Source: DAIMZM01 sp036733985
GTDB taxonomy: Bacteria > Bacillota > Dehalobacteriia > UBA4068
Assembly: GCA_036733985.1 (NCBI GenBank)
Contig: DAIMZM010000089.1
Coordinates: 1 to 9,826 of the forward strand
Direction of reading: 5' to 3'
Length of the DNA stretch: 9,826 nt
This document shows positions 1 through 4,929 of this stretch, piece after piece. A program made the translations under genes and the position numbers. Every line of letters starts with the position of its first letter. Position 1 is the first letter of the stretch. The notes beneath the pieces were generated by a model. The model ran no database searches and was not told the DNA's origin. It worked only from the letters and a program-made list of their open reading frames with translations.

Positions 1-565
1 AGGGCACCAGATAGTCCCGGGCCCCTTCCGGTGAGCTTTTGCAGAGCATGGGGGTTTCGATTTCATAGAAGCCGGCGTTGTCCAGGAACTGCCGCATGGC
101 AATGGTGGTCTTATGCCGCAGCCGGATGGCTTCCAGCATTTCCGGCCGCCGCAGATCCAGGTAGCGGTAGCGCAGGCGCAGCAATTCGTCGGTATCGATG
201 CCGTTTTCGATATAGAAGGGCGGGGTCTTGGATTTATTGAGGGTGACCATTTCCCGGCACAGCACCTCGATCTCGCCGGTGGCCAGGTTGGGGTTGTCGT
301 TCCCTTCCAGGCGGCGGCGGACCTTACCCCGGATGTTCAGCACAAATTCGCTGCGGGCGGCTTCGGCCTGGGCAAAGGCCTCCGGGTTGACCGTGGGGTC
401 AAAGACCACCTGCACCACGCCTTCCCGGTCCCGCAAATCAATAAAGATCAGGCCGCCATGATCCCGCCGGGTATTGACCCAGCCGGAGAGCACCACTTCC
501 CGGCCCTCGTCCCGGCCCCGGAGCATGCCGCAATAATCTGTTCTTTTCATCAACGCTTCAGTCAT
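1..565 (-). CDS. aspS: Aspartyl-tRNA synthetase, N-terminal 188 residues (partial, runs off left edge)
   Basis: Class II aminoacyl-tRNA synthetase that attaches aspartate to tRNA in the cytoplasm. The ATG at 565 is preceded by AAGGAG (574-579) at 8-nt spacing. Visible in order: an OB-fold anticodon-binding domain (about residues 9-110, with RRDHGGLIFIDLRDREG at 33-49 and GEIEVL at 97-102), the RYRYLDLRRPEM segment (132-143), and class II motif 1 running into GARDYLVP (181-188), where the window ends. The catalytic motifs 2 and 3 and the C-terminal half lie outside. The start is 13 nt beyond the hisS stop, and its ribosome binding site touches that stop, so the two genes are surely one operon. 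Residues His36 and Gly88 align with positions that mark non-discriminating AspRS, which also charges tRNA-Asn; that reading is inference. The family identification is very secure. Confidence 0.96.
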   Translation of the reverse strand, partial: MTEALMKRTDYCGMLRGRDEGREVVLSGWVNTRRDHGGLIFIDLRDREGVVQVVFDPTVNPEAFAQAEAARSEFVLNIRGKVRRRLEGNDNPNLATGEIEVLCREMVTLNKSKTPPFYIENGIDTDELLRLRYRYLDLRRPEMLEAIRLRHKTTIAMRQFLDNAGFYEIETPMLCKSSPEGARDYLVP

Positions 566-578
566 GACAGAAACTCCT

Positions 579-1838
579 TTACCTTTCCAGTATATACTTT
601 TTGACCTGATCCAGGGGGAGGCTTATTTGCCCGCCCTGGCGCATATCCTTCACCGCCGCCTCGTTCCGGGCGATCTCGTCGTCGCCGATGATTACCGCCC
701 AGGCCGCGTTCAGGCGGTTGGCTGCCTTGATCTGGGCCTTAAAGCTCTTTTCCCCATAATCCAGCTCCACCGAGAGCTCCGCGGCCCGGAGCCGCGTGGC
801 CAGGGCGAAAGCCGCGGCCTTGGCGGCCTGGCCGCCGGCGGTGATGATATAGACGTCCAGCTCGTCATCGGTTTCAATCGTATCGTCCTGGGCAGCCAGG
901 GCGCTGAAGATGCGCTCCATCCCCAAGGCAAAGCCCACGCCGGGGCAGGGTTCGCCGCCGATCTCCTGGATCAGCCCGTCATAACGGCCGCCGCCGCAAA
1001 CCGCGCTTTGGGCGCCGATCCGGTCCACGGCGATCTCAAAAGCGGTCTTGGTATAATAGTCCAGGCCCCGCACCATATGGGGATCCAGCACATAGGGGAT
1101 ATCCGCCGCCTGCAGCAGGCCCTTCACGGTTTCGAAATGGCCGGCGCAATCCGGGCACAGGTAATCGTAGATCTGGGGCGCGCCTTCGCCGATTTTATGG
1201 CAGACCGGGCTTTTGCAGTCCAGGATGCGCAGGGGATTCCGCTCAAAGCGGTCCTGGCAGCTGGGGCAGAGCTCGCCCAAATGGGGGCGGAAGAAATCCC
1301 GGAGGGCTTCCCGGTAAGCCGGGCGGCAGTCCGGGCAGCCCACGCTGTTCAGGGCCAGCCGCAAATCCCGGATGCCCAGGCGGTTGTAGAAATCCCAGGC
1401 AAAGCCGATCGCCTCCGCGTCCGCTGTTGGGGCGGAGCTACCGATGATCTCAATGCCGAACTGGTGGAATTGGCGGTAGCGCCCGGCCTGGGGCCGCTCA
1501 TAGCGGAACATGGGCCCCATATAGTAAAGCTTTACCGGCTGGGGCAGCCCGTAGAGCTTGTTTTCCACATAGGCCCGGCAAGCGCCGGCGGTATTTTCCG
1601 GGCGCAGGGTCACTGAGCGGCCGCCGGAATCGGTAAACGTGTACATTTCCTTTTGCACGATATCCGTGGTATTGCCCACGCCCCGGCTAAAAAGTTCTGT
1701 TTCTTCAAAGATTGGCGTACGGATCTCGCCGAAACCGTAATTGCGGCATAAAAAGCGCAGCAACGCTTCCACGGCCTGCCACTTGGCGCTAGCCTCCGGC
1801 AGGAAATCATTGGTGCCGCGGGGACGGCTGATAACCAT
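579..1838 (-). CDS. hisS: Histidyl-tRNA synthetase, 419 aa
   Basis: Class II synthetase charging tRNA-His in the cytoplasm; the length is normal (B. subtilis enzyme about 424 aa). Motif 1 lies in the N-terminal region ending RTPIFEETELF. Motif 2 is near residues 105-132 (GPMFRYERP...FHQFG). The histidine-specific HisA motif (MVRGLDYYTKTAFE, about 255-268) and the glycine-rich HisB/motif 3 region (AVCGGGRYDGLI, about 279-290; GVGFALGMERI) follow, then the anticodon-binding domain (about 327-419). The insertion domain carries four cysteine pairs (C168/C171, C191/C194, C208/C213, C228/C231), the arrangement remembered from clostridial HisRS and probably metal-binding. An upstream in-frame TTG at 1844 exists, but AAAGGAG (1846-1852) is 7 nt from the ATG at 1838 and only 1 nt from the TTG, so the ATG is chosen. 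It is first in the hisS-aspS operon and is divergent from ftsQ. Confidence 0.97.
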   Translation of the reverse strand: MVISRPRGTNDFLPEASAKWQAVEALLRFLCRNYGFGEIRTPIFEETELFSRGVGNTTDIVQKEMYTFTDSGGRSVTLRPENTAGACRAYVENKLYGLPQPVKLYYMGPMFRYERPQAGRYRQFHQFGIEIIGSSAPTADAEAIGFAWDFYNRLGIRDLRLALNSVGCPDCRPAYREALRDFFRPHLGELCPSCQDRFERNPLRILDCKSPVCHKIGEGAPQIYDYLCPDCAGHFETVKGLLQAADIPYVLDPHMVRGLDYYTKTAFEIAVDRIGAQSAVCGGGRYDGLIQEIGGEPCPGVGFALGMERIFSALAAQDDTIETDDELDVYIITAGGQAAKAAAFALATRLRAAELSVELDYGEKSFKAQIKAANRLNAAWAVIIGDDEIARNEAAVKDMRQGGQISLPLDQVKKYILER

Positions 1839-1845
1839 AAACAAA

Positions 1846-1852
1846 CTCCTTT
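1846..1852 (-). promoter_or_regulatory. Ribosome binding site deciding the hisS start
   Basis: AAAGGAG on the minus strand, 7 nt before the ATG at 1838. The in-frame TTG at 1844 would sit almost against it, so the longer 421-residue version of HisRS is unlikely. Confidence 0.85.
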
Positions 1853-1884
1853 AATTGCCATTGCATATTCTGCTCAACTGATTT

Positions 1885-1914
1885 ATTATAATCTCCGGCC
1901 AGCGCTTTTGTCAA
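1885..1914 (-). promoter_or_regulatory. Sigma-A type promoter for hisS-aspS
   Basis: On the minus strand the -35 hexamer TTGACA (1909-1914) and the -10 hexamer TATAAT (1885-1890) both match consensus exactly, separated by 18 bp. Transcription would start near 1878, giving a leader of only about 40 nt before the hisS ATG. That is far too short for a T-box riboswitch, and I see no hairpin or terminator in it. The promoter lies back to back with the ftsQ promoter. Confidence 0.85.
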
Positions 1915-1972
1915 TCAGTATCCACAATAAATATCCTTTTATCCCCTCGACAAAAACAACTCGCATTTACCT

Positions 1973-2000
1973 TTGCCATTTGTTATAATTCAAATATAAA
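1973..2000 (+). promoter_or_regulatory. Promoter region for ftsQ-ftsZ-codY
   Basis: TGTTATAAT at 1981-1989 is an extended -10 (TGn plus a perfect TATAAT at 1984-1989). No good -35 stands 17 bp upstream (TCGCAT at 1961-1966), which is acceptable for an extended -10 promoter. A second, overlapping reading is TTGCCA (1973-1978), 16 bp, TATAAA (1995-2000), each one mismatch from consensus, but its start would fall inside the ribosome binding site. The first reading gives a leader of about 20 nt. Confidence 0.65.
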
Positions 2001-2016
2001 CTTTGCGGGGAGCGTC

Positions 2017-2790
2017 ATGGTTCAGGCAGCCGGCGTAACGGACATTAATGAATACCGCTTAAGGCGGCGCAGGGCAGGCAATATCCGCTGGGTGCTGGTA
2101 TTGGTTTTTCTCCTGTCCTGTTCGGTGGCCGGCTATTTCTTTGCCGTCTCGGATTTTTTCAGCGTGGGCAAAATCCTGGTTTACGGCAATACCCAGGTGG
2201 ACGCCCAGCGCCTGGTGGAGCTTTCCGGTATTGAGCAAGGGCAGAATATTTTTGCCGTGGATGTGGAAAAAACCGCCCAGTGGCTGTCTATCGAGCCCCG
2301 GGTCAAAAGCGCGGTGATCAAGCGCCGGCTGCCCGCCACCATCCTGATTACGGTAACGGAGCGGCAGCCCGTGGCCATGCTGAACGCGGGCCGGGCCCTG
2401 CTGACCGTGGATGGGGACGGCCGGGTGCTGGACCGCTACCTGGTGGTGACCGAGCTCTCCCTGCCCCTGGTCTCCGGTGTGGAAACCCCGGCGGAAGGCA
2501 TGATGCCCGGCGGCTATATCGACGGCCAGGGTATGGAGGTGGCCCTGGAGATCCTGGCCACCCTGCCTAAGGGCGCGGAAGGCATCGGCGAGATCAATGT
2601 TGCCAATAGCCAGAACATTTGCCTGTACACGGTGAACGGGATTGAGATCCGTCTGGGGGACGCTGCCGATTTCCCCCAGAAGTATCTGGTTTACAGCAAT
2701 ATCATCCGGGATAAGGAAACCATGGGCGGCAGCCCGCTACAATATATTGATGTGCGGATACCGGATTCTCCGGCTGTCAAATACCGCTAG
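2017..2790 (+). CDS. ftsQ: Cell division protein FtsQ/DivIB, 257 aa
   Basis: Bitopic membrane protein of the divisome that, with FtsL and FtsB/DivIC in the known complex, links the Z-ring to septal peptidoglycan synthesis. Visible in order: an arginine-rich cytoplasmic N-terminus (RLRRRR, residues 14-19), one hydrophobic helix (about 25-43), a POTRA domain starting FSVGKILVYGNTQVD (48-62) and running to about ITVTERQP (111-118), then the FtsQ/DivIB beta domain to about residue 240, all expected outside the membrane. The ATG at 2017 follows GGGGAG (2007-2012) at a rather short 4-nt spacing; no better start precedes the membrane helix. It heads the ftsQ-ftsZ-codY unit, without the mur genes that often precede ftsQ in a division and cell wall cluster. 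Sequence drift is high in this family, but the architecture and the ftsZ neighbour make the call firm. Confidence 0.92.
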   Translation: MVQAAGVTDINEYRLRRRRAGNIRWVLVLVFLLSCSVAGYFFAVSDFFSVGKILVYGNTQVDAQRLVELSGIEQGQNIFAVDVEKTAQWLSIEPRVKSAVIKRRLPATILITVTERQPVAMLNAGRALLTVDGDGRVLDRYLVVTELSLPLVSGVETPAEGMMPGGYIDGQGMEVALEILATLPKGAEGIGEINVANSQNICLYTVNGIEIRLGDAADFPQKYLVYSNIIRDKETMGGSPLQYIDVRIPDSPAVKYR

Positions 2791-2813
2791 ATAATTATTG
2801 TCCGGCGGCAGGG

Positions 2814-2827
2814 AAAAAACGTTTTTT
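2814..2827. other. 14-bp A/T palindrome between ftsQ and ftsZ
   Basis: AAAAAACGTTTTTT is a perfect inverted repeat in the 85-nt gap between ftsQ and ftsZ. It has no GC stem and no adjoining T-run beyond its own arm, so it is not a convincing terminator. It could be an operator or simply AT-rich spacer. Downstream, TTGCAG (2826-2831), 17 bp, TATATG (2849-2854) is a weak possible promoter, but transcription would begin almost at the ftsZ ribosome binding site. Confidence 0.3.
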
Positions 2828-2875
2828 GCAGAAGAAATATTAAATGCCTATATGTAGGTATAAGGAGGCCAAGGG

Positions 2876-3964
2876 ATGCTGCTATTCGAAGACAATTTAT
2901 CCAGCCAATTTGCCAAGATCAAGGTTATTGGTATCGGCGGCGGCGGCAGCAATGCTGTGAACAGAATGATTAAGAATAATCTTACCGGCGTCGATTTTGT
3001 GGCGGTAAATACCGATTTGCAGGCTCTGGGCTATAGCGGTGCGGAAACCGTCTTGCAGATCGGCCCCAAGATCACCAAGGGCTTGGGCGCCGGCGGGAAT
3101 CCGGAAGTGGGTAAGAAAGCAGCGGAGGAAAGCCGGGCGGAGATCGAAGCGATCCTGGACGGCGTGGACATGGTCTTTGTCACCGCCGGTATGGGCGGCG
3201 GCACCGGTACCGGCGCGGCGCCGGTAATCGCTTCCCTGGCTAAAGCCCAGGGCGCGCTGACCGTGGGCGTAGTCACCAAGCCCTTCGGCTTTGAGGGACG
3301 CCGCCGGGCCCAGCAGGCTGAACTGGGTATTTCCGAACTGAAAAACAGCGTGGACACGCTGATCACCATCCCCAACGACAAATTGCTGCAAATCGTGGAT
3401 AAGAAAACCACCATGCAGGACGCTTTTATTATTGCCGACGATGTACTGCGCCAGGGCGTACAGGGCATTTCGGACCTGATCAGCAAGCCGGCCCTGATCA
3501 ACCTGGACTTTGCCGACGTCAAGTCCATCATGAGCAACGCGGGCAGCGCCTGGATGGGCATCGGCCAATCCAATGGCGAAAACAAGGCGGTGGAAGCCGC
3601 CACTAAGGCCATCAGCAGCTCTATGCTGGAAACCAGCATCAAAGGGGCCAAGGGCATCCTGCTCAGCATCACCGGCTCGGAGAATATGAGCCTGCTGGAG
3701 GCCAACGACTCCGCCAAGTATATTTACGAGGTAGCTGATCCGGACGCCCAGATCATCTTCGGCGTGGGCATTGATCCCGAGCTGGAGGACGCCATCCGGG
3801 TTACGGTGATCGCCACCGGCTTTGAAGCCCGCAATCCGGTGACCATTAATTCGGCCCGGCCGGGAAAAGGCCGGTTCAATCCGGATGTGGAGGACGCGGT
3901 GCTGAAGCCCATCACTTTCGACGATCTGGAATTACCCACTTTTCTCCGGCGGGAGGGCAAATAA
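2876..3964 (+). CDS. ftsZ: Cell division protein FtsZ, 362 aa
   Basis: Tubulin-like GTPase that polymerises at midcell into the Z-ring and recruits the divisome. Visible: the N-terminal Rossmann start (KIKVIGIGGGGSNAVNRM, 14-31), the tubulin signature GGGTGTGAAP (107-116), the T7 synergy loop NLDFADV (209-215, with N209, D211 and D214 for GTP hydrolysis on the neighbouring subunit), a C-terminal domain to about residue 318, a short linker of about 30 residues, and the conserved tail ELPTFLRRE (352-360) that binds FtsA, SepF and similar partners. It is slightly shorter than B. subtilis FtsZ (382 aa), mostly through the linker. The ATG is preceded by AAGGAGG (2862-2868) at 7 nt. No ftsA lies next to it, so Z-ring membrane anchoring must depend on genes outside the window. 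Confidence 0.99.
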   Translation: MLLFEDNLSSQFAKIKVIGIGGGGSNAVNRMIKNNLTGVDFVAVNTDLQALGYSGAETVLQIGPKITKGLGAGGNPEVGKKAAEESRAEIEAILDGVDMVFVTAGMGGGTGTGAAPVIASLAKAQGALTVGVVTKPFGFEGRRRAQQAELGISELKNSVDTLITIPNDKLLQIVDKKTTMQDAFIIADDVLRQGVQGISDLISKPALINLDFADVKSIMSNAGSAWMGIGQSNGENKAVEAATKAISSSMLETSIKGAKGILLSITGSENMSLLEANDSAKYIYEVADPDAQIIFGVGIDPELEDAIRVTVIATGFEARNPVTINSARPGKGRFNPDVEDAVLKPITFDDLELPTFLRREGK

Positions 3965-4000
3965 GACAAATAGTTTTTGCGCCAGCAACGAACAATAATA

Positions 4001-4014
4001 GCAACAAAAGTTGC
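4001..4014 (+). other. Small hairpin in the ftsZ-codY gap
   Basis: GCAAC-AAAA-GTTGC is a 5-bp inverted repeat in the 87-nt gap between ftsZ and codY, followed by AT-rich sequence. The stem is too short to call a terminator. I see no convincing promoter in this gap, so codY is probably read through from ftsZ. Confidence 0.25.
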
Positions 4015-4038
4015 AACAAATTTATTTTTAAGAAAGCG

Positions 4039-4043
4039 AAGGA
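4039..4043 (+). promoter_or_regulatory. Ribosome binding site deciding the codY start
   Basis: AAGGA lies 8 nt before the ATG at 4052. The reading frame is open back to a TTG at 3977, but those 25 extra residues are basic, resemble no CodY N-terminus, and lie in AT-rich spacer. The protein beginning MEKTLLERTREIN matches the family start. Confidence 0.8.
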
Positions 4044-4051
4044 ATGGATTC

Positions 4052-4846
4052 ATGGAAAAGACACTCTTGGAGCGGACGCGGGAGATCAATAAGATCATTC
4101 AGAAAGCGGCCGGGCACCCCATCAGCTTCATGGAAATGGCGGATACCCTCTGCAAAAATATCGACGCCAACGTTTATATCCTGGGACGCAAGGGCAAGGT
4201 CCTGGGCTATACCTTTATGGAGAACTTCTATTGCCCCACTATGGAGGATATCGTCAAGCTGGACGCCCATTATCCGGATCAATACAACGACGATTTGCTC
4301 AGGATGACGGAAACCCAGGTGAACATCTACCGGGAAGGGGCCTGCGTTTTCGGCCTGCACAATGCCTGCTTCCTGCCGGATAAATACACCACCGTGGTGC
4401 CGATCTTAGGCGGCGGCCAGCGCTTGGGCACCCTGATGCTGTCCAAGACCGGCGTTTTCGACAGCGACGATTTGATCCTGGCGGAGCTGGGCGCGACCGT
4501 GATCGGCATGGAGATCCTCCGGGCCCGGGTGGAAAAAGTGGAAGATACCGCCAGGCAGAAAGCGGTGGTCAGCATCGCCTTTGATACCCTCTCCTATTCG
4601 GAGCTGGAGGCGGTGGAGCATATCTTTAACGAACTGGGCGGTTCCAACGGTTTGCTGGTGGCTTCCAAAATCGCCGACAAAGTGGGCATCACCCGCTCCG
4701 TCATTGTCAACGCCCTCAGGAAGCTGGAAAGCGCCGGCGTGGTGGAAGTGCGCTCCCTGGGCATGAAAGGCACCTATATCCGGGTGCTGAACGAATACCT
4801 GATGGAAGAGCTGGAGCGGGTGCAAGCCTCTCATCAGCGATTCTAG
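4052..4846 (+). CDS. codY: Global nutrient-responsive regulator CodY, 264 aa
   Basis: Dimeric transcription factor of low-GC Gram-positive lineages that represses starvation and amino acid genes when branched-chain amino acids, and in many species GTP, are plentiful. Visible: the N-terminal GAF domain (about 1-155, with NVYILGRKGKVLGY at 40-53 and PILGGGQRLGTLMLSK at 117-132), a linker helix (about 155-180), and the winged helix-turn-helix (about 200-247). Its recognition helix region, ASKIADKVGITRSVIVNALR (204-223), and SLGMKGTYI (235-243) nearly match B. subtilis CodY. Length is normal (259 aa in B. subtilis). Thr63 sits where B. subtilis has Arg61, which holds the carboxylate of the ligand; the following Met is kept (M64). 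The gene follows ftsZ by 87 nt and is closed by a terminator before rel. No CodY box is convincing in the window, so autoregulation is not shown. Confidence 0.96.
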   Translation: MEKTLLERTREINKIIQKAAGHPISFMEMADTLCKNIDANVYILGRKGKVLGYTFMENFYCPTMEDIVKLDAHYPDQYNDDLLRMTETQVNIYREGACVFGLHNACFLPDKYTTVVPILGGGQRLGTLMLSKTGVFDSDDLILAELGATVIGMEILRARVEKVEDTARQKAVVSIAFDTLSYSELEAVEHIFNELGGSNGLLVASKIADKVGITRSVIVNALRKLESAGVVEVRSLGMKGTYIRVLNEYLMEELERVQASHQRF

Positions 4847-4872
4847 CCTGGGAACAGCTTTATGCAAGCAGA

Positions 4873-4903
4873 CAAAACCGGCTTTAGGCCGGTTTTGATT
4901 TGA
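4873..4903 (+). terminator. Intrinsic terminator after codY
   Basis: CAAAACCGGC (4873-4882), a 5-nt loop TTTAG, and GCCGGTTTTG (4888-4897) form a perfect 10-bp stem followed by ATTTGA. The T-run lies partly inside the stem. It starts 26 nt after the codY stop and should end most transcripts from the ftsQ promoter. Confidence 0.8.
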
Positions 4904-4929
4904 TTCACTCGCCTTAACCGGAGACTATT

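Noticed and set aside
564..1616. 350-residue open frame on the plus strand, opposite hisS
   Set aside because: It lies wholly antisense to a certain hisS, overlaps the aspS start, has no family motif, and reflects third-position GC bias that removes stops from the opposite strand.
1918..1926. GTATCCACA, one mismatch from a DnaA box, in the hisS-ftsQ divergent gap
   Set aside because: A single imperfect 9-mer in AT-rich DNA is expected by chance; no cluster of boxes or origin genes is nearby.
2897..3717. Two long minus-strand frames (223 and 228 residues) opposite ftsZ
   Set aside because: They are mirror frames of a highly conserved ftsZ, with no recognisable domain and no separate ribosome binding site.
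3977..4051. N-terminal extension of CodY by 25 residues from a TTG
   Set aside because: The start codon is weak, the extension is unlike any CodY, and a good ribosome binding site precedes the ATG at 4052.
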